A stretch of 64,000 bases of DNA from contig JAFYLH010000026.1 of NCBI GenBank assembly GCA_017537175.1, positions 1 to 64,000 of the forward strand, given 5' to 3'. The notes below the pieces were generated by a model. The model was not told the DNA's origin. It saw only the letters and a list, made by a program, of their open reading frames with translations, and did not search any database. The first letter of the stretch is position 1. Each line of letters opens with the position of its first letter. Below are positions 1 through 7,276 of this stretch, in pieces. The DNA is from Clostridia bacterium. Lineage in GTDB: Bacteria > Bacillota > Clostridia > Oscillospirales > CAG-272. A program made the translations under genes and the position numbers.

Positions 1-39
1 ATCCTCGTGTCGTTGGTTCGATTCCGACCGGAGGCACCA
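1..39 (+). tRNA. Partial tRNA (3' end only)
   Basis: The T arm (GTTGG / TTCGATT loop / CCGAC), the acceptor 3' strand CGGAGGC, discriminator A and encoded CCA are visible. The 5' half and anticodon lie outside the window, so the amino acid cannot be assigned. It is the first visible member of a tRNA cluster with the Gly and Cys tRNAs that follow. Confidence 0.85.
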
Positions 40-42
40 TAT

Positions 43-118
43 GCGGATTTAGCTCATTTGGTAGAGCGCGACCTTGCCAAGGTCGAGGTGGCGGGTTCGA
101 GACCCGTAATCCGCTCCA
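43..118 (+). tRNA. tRNA-Gly (GCC)
   Basis: A full cloverleaf: acceptor GCGGATT/AATCCGC, anticodon loop TTGCCAA giving anticodon GCC, T loop TTCGAGA, and encoded CCA. Its sequence is identical to the tRNA-Gly at 1753-1828. Confidence 0.97.
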
Positions 119-128
119 GCCTAAAGGC

Positions 129-155
129 TTGAGGGACAGTAGATCTGTCCCTCAA
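129..155 (+). other. Perfect hairpin between tRNA genes
   Basis: TTGAGGGACAG and CTGTCCCTCAA form an 11-bp perfect stem around the loop TAGAT, between tRNA-Gly and tRNA-Cys. No T-run follows, so this is more likely a processing or spacer hairpin than an intrinsic terminator. Confidence 0.6.
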
Positions 156-162
156 ACAATAT

Positions 163-236
<74 letters not shown>

Positions 237-237
<1 letters not shown>

Positions 238-272
238 ACGCAAAGCACATCGTAAGGTGTGCTTTTTGCGTT
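237..272 (+). terminator. Hairpin terminator after tRNA-Cys
   Basis: AACGCAAAGCACATC pairs with GGTGTGCTTTTTGCGTT around GTAA. The T-run is inside the 3' arm rather than after it. It probably ends the first tRNA transcript, but the surrounding inverted repeat (see findings) makes it unusual. Confidence 0.55.
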
Positions 273-532
273 GGAGCGACACTATTGAACCGCTCACCGA
301 AGGTGATCGGTTCAAATGGCTCGCGCATCCGCGCTGCCTGTGGCGGATTCAGCGGATGTGAGAGTACGGCAGGTACCCAGTGAATTCAAGCGACTTTAGG
401 AGCGCAGAATGAATCGCAGGTGTCAATGAGTTGTCGCCTCCTGCATCGTAGATGCAGAAAAACAAGGCTGTTCGGTATAAGATATTGCATATTTAATCTG
501 ATTGTGCTATGCTGATTCCGAGAGGTGATTTT
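273..532. other. Palindrome-rich intergenic region
   Basis: No gene seen. The first part (273-292) is an imperfect reverse complement of the tRNA-Cys 3' half. A hairpin with arms TTGAACCG (285-292) and CGGTTCAA (308-315) follows, then a perfect hairpin CTGCATC-GTA-GATGCAG (441-457). GTCGCCTCC at 433-441 again matches the tRNA-Cys 3' end and could pair with GGAGCGAC near 273. The segment may be a structured RNA or tRNA-derived debris. Confidence 0.5.
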
Positions 533-1030
533 ATGAAAAAATTACTTGCATTAATTCTATCGTTATTGGTGTTTCTTTCATTTTGCTCTTGCGATGTTAA
601 TGAGCATATAAACTCACTCATTCCCGAACCGCAATATGATGAAAATGCAGAGTCTATGCTTGAATATTTAAAGAGCAGCATATCAACAGACAATACTTTG
701 GATGAGATTATAGACATTTTCGCGGAAATGTGCCAAATGCCTTTGGAGGACGATATTTTGTTAAATGAATACGGTGTTTATTATTTTACGGGCAAGGGAA
801 TGTTTCATTATGATCTTGTGAGACAATACCCTGACGGAGCAGGGGGGTATTACCAGATCAGGGTGAGCGTTATGTTCTCTCCTGACAAAGATAACCTCCT
901 TCTCTATGATGCCTTGTGGAGTGATGAAACCGACGGTGATTTTTTTGATTATATACGCAAGTCTAAAGGATATAGCTATGCAGAGAATCATAAAATCATG
1001 TCTATTGATATAAGGATAGACCAAACCTAA
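533..1030 (+). CDS. Small hypothetical lipoprotein
   Basis: 165 residues. The start at 533 (ATG AAA AAA) is chosen over an in-frame ATG at 509 because GAGAGGTGA lies just upstream. The N terminus is a short lysine-rich segment, a hydrophobic stretch and a cysteine pair (SFCSC), which looks like a lipoprotein signal peptide although the lipobox is not canonical. The mature part is acidic and rich in Tyr and Asp, and I recognise no domain. It lies alone between two tRNA clusters, followed 71 bp later by a small membrane protein. The function is unknown; a surface-exposed lipoprotein is an inference from the signal peptide only. Confidence 0.7.
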   Translation: MKKLLALILSLLVFLSFCSCDVNEHINSLIPEPQYDENAESMLEYLKSSISTDNTLDEIIDIFAEMCQMPLEDDILLNEYGVYYFTGKGMFHYDLVRQYPDGAGGYYQIRVSVMFSPDKDNLLLYDALWSDETDGDFFDYIRKSKGYSYAENHKIMSIDIRIDQT

Positions 1031-1101
1031 GACAGCGGTTGGATATTCTTTTAGTTTTAAAAAATAATGCTATAAAACGATAAATAACATAAGGAAAAAC
1101 T

Positions 1102-1503
1102 ATGCTGAACAAAATTACCAAATACACAAAGACTATAACATACATTATGATAGGTATATTTGCTATATTATGGATATTGACCTTGATTTTTGCCGATATG
1201 GCCAATAAGCTGCAGATTCTTATATTATCGGCGGTATTGTTGCTTGTACTTTACGGTATGTTTAGGTTTATGTATAAGATGCTTATACCCTCTATGTCTC
1301 TTTGGGTGATGAAGTTATACTTATATTTTTTCATTATAGTACCAACTATTTTCTGTGTTGCCGATACAGTCAGCTTTGTGATCGAGTTCCCCAACGGACT
1401 CACACCGACCCTTGGAGCTTGCATAGGTGTTATTGCCGCAACGCTCCATACAGCGAAGAAGAATATGCCGAATTATAATAAAAAAATTTCAAAAAGCCCT
1501 TGA
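1102..1503 (+). CDS. Small hypothetical membrane protein
   Basis: 133 residues with about four hydrophobic segments (near residues 13-32, 36-55, 68-90 and 106-122) and a basic C terminus. The start ATG follows AAGGAAAAAC. No family is recognised. The last codons overlap the -35 box of the downstream tRNA promoter (1500-1505). Together with the preceding lipoprotein it is enclosed by two identical tRNA-Gly genes, so this pair may be an accessory insert. The function is unknown. Confidence 0.65.
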   Translation: MLNKITKYTKTITYIMIGIFAILWILTLIFADMANKLQILILSAVLLLVLYGMFRFMYKMLIPSMSLWVMKLYLYFFIIVPTIFCVADTVSFVIEFPNGLTPTLGACIGVIAATLHTAKKNMPNYNKKISKSP

Positions 1504-1528
1504 CAAACCTTTTTCAATCTGTTATAAT
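1500..1528 (+). promoter_or_regulatory. Consensus sigma-A promoter of tRNA operon
   Basis: TTGACA (1500-1505), a 17-bp spacer and TATAAT (1523-1528): a perfect consensus promoter about 40 bp upstream of tRNA-Val. It overlaps the end of the preceding gene. Confidence 0.9.
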
Positions 1529-1573
1529 ACCATCTGTTGTGAGCGCAATAGTGCATACAGCCAAGGAAAATGT

Positions 1574-1649
1574 GGGAGCATAGCTCAGCTGGGAGAGCAT
1601 CTGCCTTACAAGCAGAGGGTCATAGGTTCGAGCCCTATTGTTCCCACCA
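1574..1649 (+). tRNA. tRNA-Val (UAC)
   Basis: Acceptor GGGAGCA/TGTTCCC, anticodon loop CTTACAA giving anticodon TAC, encoded CCA. First gene of the Val-Asp-Gly tRNA operon. Confidence 0.97.
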
Positions 1650-1654
1650 CATTT

Positions 1655-1731
1655 GGCCTGGTAGCTCAGTTGGTTAGAGCGCTAGCCTGTCACGCTAGAG
1701 GTCGAGGGTTCGAGCCCCTTCCGGGTCGCCA
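1655..1731 (+). tRNA. tRNA-Asp (GUC)
   Basis: Acceptor GGCCTGG/CCGGGTC, anticodon loop CTGTCAC giving anticodon GTC, discriminator G, encoded CCA. Lies 5 nt after tRNA-Val. Confidence 0.97.
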
Positions 1732-1752
1732 ATTTTCCTTTCAATTAAATAT

Positions 1753-1828
1753 GCGGATTTAGCTCATTTGGTAGAGCGCGACCTTGCCAAGGTCGAGGTG
1801 GCGGGTTCGAGACCCGTAATCCGCTCCA
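1753..1828 (+). tRNA. tRNA-Gly (GCC), second copy
   Basis: Identical over its whole length, and in the two preceding bases, to the tRNA-Gly at 43-118. Last gene of the Val-Asp-Gly operon, with a terminator directly behind the CCA. Confidence 0.97.
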
Positions 1829-1863
1829 AAAAAATAACGAAGCTGATGCTTCGTTATTTTTTT
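1829..1863 (+). terminator. Intrinsic terminator of tRNA operon
   Basis: A-rich 5' side, stem AATAACGAAGC / GCTTCGTTATT around TGAT, then a run of Ts. The A-run upstream would allow it to work on both strands. Confidence 0.92.
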
Positions 1864-1865
1864 AT

Positions 1866-2047
1866 CCAAGCCGACTGGCTTGGTATATCATCACCGCGCA
1901 AAGTGCGGTGTATATCATCAGCCTCTATAGGGCTGTATCTCATCACGCATCAGCGTGTATCTACTGCGGCTTGATGATATGCAAAACTTCGTTTTGGTGA
2001 TATACAATTCCTTTGTAATTGATGATATACAAGGCTCCGCCTTGATG
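1866..2047. repeat. Hairpin array A (linker TATATCATCA / TGATGATATA)
   Basis: A chain of short, unrelated hairpins joined by a conserved linker. Hairpins include CCAAGCC-GACT-GGCTTGG (1866-1883), CACCGC..GCGGTG (1892-1910), CACGC-ATCA-GCGTG (1944-1957), CAAAAC-TTC-GTTTTG (1982-1996), CAATT..AATTG (2005-2021) and AAGGC-TCC-GCCTT (2031-2043). In the left half the linker reads TATATCATCA (1884, 1911, and 1936 with one change). In the right half it reads as the reverse complement TGATGATATA (1972, about 1996, 2020, each with small variations). The direction flips near 1965. The array lies between the tRNA terminator and the ROK-gene promoter. Confidence 0.85.
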
Positions 2048-2094
2048 TTAATGTAGGTCTGAATATTCTTCTTATAACTTTATCCTTTCAGATA

Positions 2095-2123
2095 TTGCTA
2101 TTATATCTTCTTTATGTTATAAT
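2095..2123 (+). promoter_or_regulatory. Promoter of ROK kinase gene
   Basis: TTGCTA (2095-2100), a 17-bp spacer and TATAAT (2118-2123), 32 bp upstream of the start codon. Confidence 0.7.
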
Positions 2124-2155
2124 CAAGGTATCAAATTTTTTGAGGAATAAAGCCT

Positions 2156-3058
2156 ATGAAAAAAGTAATCTTTGCCTGTGATATAGGCGGCAGCAAATTA
2201 TTGTGCGGACTTGTTACACCTGAAGGAGAGATCATCGATAAAGAAGCGACGCCCTTTCCCGGTGATGTTACTACCGATATTATAGAAGAGTATATAATGT
2301 CCTTTTATACCAAGCTGACCCAACGCAATCCCAAATTCGTACCCTATGTATGCGGTATGACCATCCCCGGACTTGCAAATGCAGCAAAAGGAATCTGGGT
2401 CTATGCCTGCTTTTCGGGGATAAGCGATTATCCCATAGTAGAGCGGATGTCCAAAAAGCTTGATATGCCCGTATATATCGAAAATGACGTCAATGCCTGT
2501 GCTTTTGCCGAAAAGGTCTTCGGCGCTTGCCGTGACTGCGACGATTTTCTCTGGATGACCGTATCCAACGGAGTAGGCGGAGGACTTGTTCTTGAGGGCA
2601 AGGTCTACGGCGGTGCCTTTGGCGGCTCGGGAGAGATAGGCCATGTTATAGTAGAGGATAACGGCCCTGTGTGTCCCTGCGGACATCTCGGATGTATGGA
2701 GGCGGTAGCAGCGGGCCCCGGTATTGCAAGACGGTATGAAGTCATAACAGGGAAGTGGCTTTCGGCCAAGGATATCTCTGACCTTGCAAGGCAGGGAGAT
2801 GAGACTGCTATGGCGGTAATGGCAAAGACCGGAGAGTATATAGGCAAGGGTCTGGGTAAGGCTGCCAGCCTTCTCAATCTTCGCAGATATGTATTGGGCG
2901 GCGGTGTGATGCAGAGCTTTGACCTGATGGAGCCGTATATCCGTGAAGCCTTTGCAAAGGAGGCCTTTGCTTCTCCCAACAAAAATGCCGAGATTATCAC
3001 AACAGCTCTCAAATATGAGGCAGGACTTATGGGAGCGACGGCAATAGCATTGCGATAA
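2156..3058 (+). CDS. ROK family sugar kinase (glucokinase-like)
   Basis: 300 residues, the usual length for ROK kinases; no DNA-binding domain, so an enzyme rather than a NagC/XylR-type repressor. The N-terminal phosphate loop DIGGSK is at residues 9-14, the sugar-binding END motif near residue 105, GxGGG near 140, and the zinc-binding ROK signature CPCGHLGCME near 172-181. The expected reaction is ATP-dependent phosphorylation of glucose or a related hexose in the cytoplasm; glucokinase is the likeliest but ManNAc or fructose kinase cannot be excluded. It is monocistronic, with its own promoter, and is bracketed by hairpin arrays A and B. Its last codons and stop lie within a 12-bp stem hairpin (3041-3070). 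Confidence 0.9.
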   Translation: MKKVIFACDIGGSKLLCGLVTPEGEIIDKEATPFPGDVTTDIIEEYIMSFYTKLTQRNPKFVPYVCGMTIPGLANAAKGIWVYACFSGISDYPIVERMSKKLDMPVYIENDVNACAFAEKVFGACRDCDDFLWMTVSNGVGGGLVLEGKVYGGAFGGSGEIGHVIVEDNGPVCPCGHLGCMEAVAAGPGIARRYEVITGKWLSAKDISDLARQGDETAMAVMAKTGEYIGKGLGKAASLLNLRRYVLGGGVMQSFDLMEPYIREAFAKEAFASPNKNAEIITTALKYEAGLMGATAIALR

Positions 3059-3070
3059 CAATGCTATTGC
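3041..3070 (+). other. Hairpin overlapping the ROK stop codon
   Basis: GCAATAGCATTG and CAATGCTATTGC form a perfect 12-bp stem; the loop CGATAA contains the stop codon TAA. No T-run follows, so it is probably an mRNA 3'-end stabiliser or the first unit of hairpin array B. Confidence 0.75.
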
Positions 3071-3154
3071 AATGAAATGAATCCTTACGGATTCGTGAAA
3101 TGGCCTTCGGTCATAAAATAACATCTACGATGTTATGAAATGCAACTATGTTGC
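3071..3154. repeat. Hairpin array B (linker RTGAAAT)
   Basis: Four unrelated small hairpins: GAATCC-TTAC-GGATTC (3079-3094), TGGCC-TTC-GGTCA (3101-3113), TAACATC-TAC-GATGTTA (3119-3135) and GCAAC-TAT-GTTGC (3142-3154). They are separated by a linker close to ATGAAAT. Unlike arrays A and C, all linkers read in one direction. Confidence 0.8.
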
Positions 3155-3163
3155 GTTAAGGTA

Positions 3164-3203
3164 GCTTTTAGCCTTGCTTTGCGGCAAGGCTAAAAGCATT
3201 TTT
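3164..3203 (+). terminator. Intrinsic terminator after ROK gene
   Basis: Stem GCTTTTAGCCTTGC / GCAAGGCTAAAAGC followed by ATTTTTG. It ends the ROK transcript downstream of array B. Confidence 0.88.
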
Positions 3204-3310
3204 GTTATATAATTGTGTTAAACTTCAAGTATATTCACATCTAAAAAGTGTTATATTACAAGGCTTTTTACATTATTTTAGTCATAATGAATATTTTTTC
3301 AAAAAAACTA

Positions 3311-3339
3311 TTGACAAATTTGTTTATATGTGCTATACT
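3311..3339 (+). promoter_or_regulatory. Promoter of candidate structured RNA
   Basis: TTGACA (3311-3316), a 17-bp spacer and TATACT (3334-3339): near-consensus and not followed by any convincing coding region. Confidence 0.85.
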
Positions 3340-3345
3340 ACAGTC

Positions 3346-3815
3346 AGAAAGAGGAAGACAACCTCCCAAACAAAAGATCACTTACATGGATGCCATGTAC
3401 GGCAGCGGTGATAAAGAAACGAAGTGGAAGTTGAAAAAGGGAAGACAGTCGGAATCTTTGTTAGATAAAGTTGCATGAAGGAACAACTTATAATACAAGA
3501 AAGGTCAGGTGAGTCCGGTGTACTAAGCTCCTTCGGTAATTAATATGTTAAATAAGCTTTGCAATTATAGTTTGTGAGTTTCGTTGGTGTATATAAAGTG
3601 GGTTTAGGTTGATATAAATAGGTGTTTGCAAAGCATATGATACAATAATTACCTTAACAAATAACAAAATAAAGGTTTTAAAACTAAGATCTAATAAAAT
3701 AAGGTTAGAGTTGTTTGCAGAAGCGAACAACGAAAAGGTGAAAAATGATCATCCAGTTTTAGCGACCGTCCTTTGTTTGATGTTCAGACAAGAGGGCGGT
3801 CGCATTGTTTTGGTT
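3346..3815 (+). ncRNA. Candidate large structured non-coding RNA (~470 nt)
   Basis: The interval starts about 7 nt after a strong promoter and ends at a hairpin terminator, with no good ORF. Visible helices include ACATGG-ATG-CCATGT (3384-3398). There is a nested long-range set in which GGTAATTA (3535-3542) pairs with TAATTACC (3646-3653) and, inside it, GCTTTGCAA (3556-3564) pairs with TTGCAAAGC (3626-3634). A hairpin with tetraloop AGAA lies at 3710-3731, and the terminator stem closes the 3' end. Length and setting recall large Firmicute RNAs such as ROOL or raiA, but I cannot assign a family by eye. A 30-codon ORF inside has no ribosome site. Confidence 0.65.
3762..3810 (+). terminator. 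Terminator stem of the structured RNA
   Basis: GCGACCGTCC (3762-3771) pairs with GGGCGGTCGC (3794-3803) and the stem continues inward through TTTGT/ACAAG. It is followed by ATTGTTTTGG, a modest T-run. Confidence 0.75.
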
Positions 3816-3849
3816 AGGAGGTTGTGCTAAATATTAATTAAATCATTCC

Positions 3850-3878
3850 TTGACATATAAATGTGATTTTGGTACAAT
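3850..3878 (+). promoter_or_regulatory. Promoter of the symporter operon
   Basis: TTGACA (3850-3855), a 17-bp spacer and TACAAT (3873-3878), 33 bp upstream of the symporter start. Confidence 0.85.
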
Positions 3879-3911
3879 ATATTATCAAAATCTAATCTAT
3901 CGGAGAAGCTT

Positions 3912-5336
3912 ATGGAGAGAGAAAAATTCGGGTCCCGTTTGGGATTTATCCTTATTTCTGCAGGCTGTGCCATAGGGCTCGGCAATGTGTGGAGATTCCC
4001 TTATATCACAGCTGAGCACGGCGGTGCGGCATTTATACTTGTATATCTTTTGTTCCTTGTCATTTTCGGCTTGCCTATTATGACTATGGAGTTTGCGGTA
4101 GGCAGAGCGTCACAGAAGAGTATAGTAGATTCATTTGAGACTCTTGAGCCAAAGGGCACAAAATGGCATCTGTTTGGTTGGATAGGTGCGGCAGGTAACT
4201 ATCTGCTTATGATGTTCTATACAACCGTATCCGGCTGGATGTTTATATACTTTATTAAGAGCATCAGAGGTGATTTTGTAGGGGATTCCTCACAGGAAAG
4301 CATTAAGGTTATCAGTGATCAGTTCTTTTCTGTGTCGGGAAACTTTTGGCTTCAGCTGGGATTTATGGTTTTCATCGTTGTTCTCGGTTTTCTTATCTGT
4401 TCTCTCGGACTTAAGAACGGTGTAGAGAAGGTAACCAAGGTTATGATGCTTGGATTGCTTGTTCTTCTTTTGGCTGTTGCGATCATCGTTGTTGTTCAGC
4501 CCGAATCAAAGGAAGGTGTAATAAAATACCTTGTTCCCGATTTTAGTGTATTTAAGACCGGAAACCCGGGGCAGATGATCTTTGATGCAATGGGACAGGC
4601 GTTCTTTACTCTGTCGCTGGGTATGGGTTCTATGGCGATCTTCGGAAGCTATATACAGAAGGACAGAAGCCTCTTGGGCGAATCTGTAACCATAGCCGGT
4701 CTTGATACCTTTGTGGCACTTATGGCAGGTCTTATCATTGTTCCCGCAAGTACAATGTTCTCTGAAAAGGTACAGGCTATTCTTCCCGAGGGTGCCAGCG
4801 CCTTTGAGGGTCCGGGACTTTTGTTCCAGGTAACTCCCAATATCTTTAACGGTATCCCCGGCGGCCGTATATGGTGTACACTTTTCTTTTTGTTTATGAT
4901 GTTTGCGGCACTCTCTACCGTGGTTGCGGTGTTTGAAAATATCGTATCATTTGCGGTTGATAAGTGGGGCTGGTCAAGAAAAAAGAGCTGTTTTGTAAAT
5001 ATATTTGTAGTCATCCTGCTTTCTGTGCCCTGTGTTTTAGGCTTTACTTATCTGTCTGACTTTAAGGTGCTGGGTAAGGATATCCAGGGTATAGAGGATT
5101 TTATCATCAGTAACAACATCCTTCCTCTCGGATCTCTTGTATATGTGCTTTTCTGTACATCAAAGAAATTTGGCTGGGGCTGGAAGCCTTTTATCGAGGA
5201 GGCTAACACAGGCAACGGTATTAAGTTCCCCAAATGGCTTTACGGTTATTGTAAATTTGTAATTCCCGTTCTCATATTAGTTCTTTGGGCGTGGGGAATC
5301 TGGGGTGTTATATCACCTTATATAATAACAAAATGA
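3912..5336 (+). CDS. Neurotransmitter:sodium symporter family transporter
   Basis: 474 residues with about 11-12 membrane segments, as in bacterial NSS/SNF proteins such as MhsT and TnaT. The N terminus carries the family hallmark GLGNVWRFPY in the first helix, which forms part of the sodium and substrate sites. The expected role is sodium-driven uptake of an amino acid at the cytoplasmic membrane; the substrate cannot be read from sequence. It is the first gene of a tightly coupled operon: its stop codon overlaps the start of the HAD gene (ATGA). The start follows GGAGAAGCTT. Confidence 0.93.
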   Translation: MEREKFGSRLGFILISAGCAIGLGNVWRFPYITAEHGGAAFILVYLLFLVIFGLPIMTMEFAVGRASQKSIVDSFETLEPKGTKWHLFGWIGAAGNYLLMMFYTTVSGWMFIYFIKSIRGDFVGDSSQESIKVISDQFFSVSGNFWLQLGFMVFIVVLGFLICSLGLKNGVEKVTKVMMLGLLVLLLAVAIIVVVQPESKEGVIKYLVPDFSVFKTGNPGQMIFDAMGQAFFTLSLGMGSMAIFGSYIQKDRSLLGESVTIAGLDTFVALMAGLIIVPASTMFSEKVQAILPEGASAFEGPGLLFQVTPNIFNGIPGGRIWCTLFFLFMMFAALSTVVAVFENIVSFAVDKWGWSRKKSCFVNIFVVILLSVPCVLGFTYLSDFKVLGKDIQGIEDFIISNNILPLGSLVYVLFCTSKKFGWGWKPFIEEANTGNGIKFPKWLYGYCKFVIPVLILVLWAWGIWGVISPYIITK

Positions 5337-5983
5337 AATATACTGAAATATTTTTCGACCTTGACGGAACTCTGACCGATCCCTTTGAGGGTATAACAAA
5401 GTCGGTTCAGCATTCCCTTGAGTATTTTGATATCCATATCGCTGACCGAAATGAGCTAAAATGCTTTATAGGGCCTCCCCTGTGGGAAAGCTATATGAAA
5501 TATTACGGCTTTACCAAAGAGGATGCCGACGAGGCGGTAAGGAGATACCGTGAATACTTCTCGGTAACGGGACTTTTTGAAAACGAGGTCTACGAGGGTA
5601 TACACACCCTCCTGCAGGAGCTTAAGGACAAAGGACTCCGCCTCTCTGTTGCTACAAGTAAGCCTGCCATCTTCTCGCAAAAGATACTGGATAAATTTGA
5701 CATTTCACAATATTTTGACTTTCTCTCAGGCTCTGAACTTGACGGAACAAGGGTCAACAAGGCAGAGGTTATTGAGTACGCAATATCGAGCCTCGGCATC
5801 ACCGACCGCTCATCTATCCTTATGATAGGCGACCGCCTCCACGATATCGAGGGCGCCCACAAATGCGGAGTTGATGCCTGCGGTGTCCTCTGGGGCTACG
5901 GAGACCGGGCAGAGCATATCGACTGCGGCGCAGACTACATCGCCGAAACACTTGACGAACTAAAAGAGATAATTTTACAATGA
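5333..5983 (+). CDS. HAD family phosphatase (PGP/PpaX-like)
   Basis: 216 residues. HAD motif I DLDGTLTD is near the N terminus, motif II (ATSKP) is in the middle, and the C-terminal motif GDRLHDIEGA matches motif IV. An alpha-helical cap follows motif I, as in phosphoglycolate phosphatase and PpaX. The start at 5333 is chosen because it overlaps the symporter stop by ATGA; an upstream in-frame start at 5285 would extend 48 bp into the symporter gene. Predicted to be a cytosolic Mg2+-dependent phosphatase; the substrate is unknown. Its stop overlaps the next start (ATGA at 5980), indicating translational coupling. Confidence 0.88.
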   Translation: MKYTEIFFDLDGTLTDPFEGITKSVQHSLEYFDIHIADRNELKCFIGPPLWESYMKYYGFTKEDADEAVRRYREYFSVTGLFENEVYEGIHTLLQELKDKGLRLSVATSKPAIFSQKILDKFDISQYFDFLSGSELDGTRVNKAEVIEYAISSLGITDRSSILMIGDRLHDIEGAHKCGVDACGVLWGYGDRAEHIDCGADYIAETLDELKEIILQ

Positions 5984-6363
5984 CACAGAATGACGTAAAG
6001 GAATACTGTCTTAGTAAGCCAAAGACATATATCGACTACCCCTTTGGGGATATCTCAATGTGCATAAGAATTGATGGGGGTAAGCATACCCCCATTTTTG
6101 CACAGATCGACTTTCCCAAGGGCAAAAACAAAATAACCATCCGTTGCAATCCCGACCTTGCACTCTTTTACCGATCCGAATATCCGGAACAGGTAACAAG
6201 AGGATATTACTGTCCGCCGGTACAGCAGCCATACTGGAATACCGTCAGCCTTGAGCTTCCCGACGAGACAATATACGCAATGCTTGACGAAGCCTACCGC
6301 AGCGGAATATCAAAGCTGCCAAAGTACTTACAAAAGGAGATCTACGGCCGTGCGGTACTATAG
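5980..6363 (+). CDS. MmcQ/YjbR family protein
   Basis: 127 residues, the full length of MmcQ/YjbR (DUF419) proteins. It has the typical early segment (KPKTYIDYPFG) and the conserved late pattern around PYWNTVSL and a C-terminal helix. This family has a double-wing DNA-binding-like fold; its biological role is not settled. It is coupled to the HAD gene upstream and overlaps the radical SAM gene downstream by 14 bp, so it belongs to the same operon. Confidence 0.85.
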   Translation: MTQNDVKEYCLSKPKTYIDYPFGDISMCIRIDGGKHTPIFAQIDFPKGKNKITIRCNPDLALFYRSEYPEQVTRGYYCPPVQQPYWNTVSLELPDETIYAMLDEAYRSGISKLPKYLQKEIYGRAVL

Positions 6364-7237
6364 CTGTGACCTCTGTCCCCGTGAGTGCGGTGTTGACCGC
6401 ACAAAGACCGTAGGTGTCTGCGGAATGACCGACAAGCCCGCTTTAGCCCGTGCCGCCCTTCACTTCTGGGAAGAGCCTTGTATCTCGGGCGAAAAGGGTT
6501 CGGGTACCGTTTTCTTTTCGGGATGCGCTATGCGGTGCGTTTACTGTCAGAACCGTAATATCGCCACAGGCGAGGTAGCAAAAGAGGTTGACGCAAAAAG
6601 GCTCACCGAGATATATTTTGAATTAAAAGAAAAGGGCGCACATAACATAAACCTGGTCACCGCCGCCCACTTTCTGCCCCATGTGGTCGAGAGCATTACG
6701 GACGCCAAAAAGCAGGGAATAGACATTCCCTTTGTATATAATTCAAGCGGCTACGAAAAGGTTGAATCTATAAAACAGCTTGACGGTCTTATAGATATCT
6801 ACCTGCCAGATTATAAATACGCCCTTTCAAGGGATGCAAAAAAATATTCATCCGCTCCCGACTATCCGGATGTAGCCCTCAAAGCTATTGACGAAATGAT
6901 AAGACAACAGCCTGAATACATTATAGAAAACGGCATAATGAAAAAGGGTGTTATCATCCGTCATATGATGCTTCCCGGTAAGATAATAGAATCAAAGATG
7001 GCAATTAAACGCCTCTATGACCGCTACGGCGATAAGGTCTACTACAGCCTTATGAGTCAGTATACACCCTTACCCCACGTCCGTGATTACCCCGAGCTTA
7101 CAAGGGCTGTAACTCCCGCCGAATATGACAGCCTTATCGACTATGCGGTAGAGCTGGGCATAGAAAAAGCCTTCACCCAAACAGGCGAAAGCGTAGGCGA
7201 GAGCTTTATCCCGAGCTTTGATTTTGAAGGAATATAA
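6350..7237 (+). CDS. Radical SAM protein, PflX-like
   Basis: 295 residues if read from GTG at 6350, which sits 9 nt after AAGGAGA and inside the end of the MmcQ gene. An upstream start would add about 33 unrelated residues. The N terminus CDLCPREC (Cys 6, 9, 13) followed by GVCG matches PflX-type proteins. The radical SAM cluster motif CAMRCVYC (Cys 59, 63, 66) is intact, and a TIM-barrel follows. PflX proteins resemble pyruvate formate-lyase activases but their true substrate is uncertain. No glycyl-radical enzyme gene is next to it. It is the last gene of the symporter operon, followed by a bidirectional terminator. Confidence 0.88.
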   Translation: MRYYSCDLCPRECGVDRTKTVGVCGMTDKPALARAALHFWEEPCISGEKGSGTVFFSGCAMRCVYCQNRNIATGEVAKEVDAKRLTEIYFELKEKGAHNINLVTAAHFLPHVVESITDAKKQGIDIPFVYNSSGYEKVESIKQLDGLIDIYLPDYKYALSRDAKKYSSAPDYPDVALKAIDEMIRQQPEYIIENGIMKKGVIIRHMMLPGKIIESKMAIKRLYDRYGDKVYYSLMSQYTPLPHVRDYPELTRAVTPAEYDSLIDYAVELGIEKAFTQTGESVGESFIPSFDFEGI

Positions 7238-7240
7238 CGA

Positions 7241-7270
7241 AGAAAACCGTGTCTTTCGACACGGTTTTCT
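7241..7270. terminator. Bidirectional terminator
   Basis: AGAAAACCGTGTC / GACACGGTTTTCT around TTTC, between the converging radical SAM and SLH genes; A- and T-rich flanks serve both strands. Confidence 0.9.
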
Positions 7271-7276
7271 GTATTC

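Noticed and set aside
1427-1974. ORFs across the Val-Asp-Gly tRNA genes
   Set aside because: They translate tRNA genes and a hairpin array; no independent support.
1866-2047. CRISPR array
   Set aside because: The constant parts are only about 10 nt, the variable parts are palindromes of 11-19 nt, the repeat direction flips in the middle, and no cas gene is present.
3387-3478. 30-codon ORF inside the candidate ncRNA
   Set aside because: No ribosome site before its ATG, the ATG lies in a hairpin loop, and the interval has strong RNA-structure signals.
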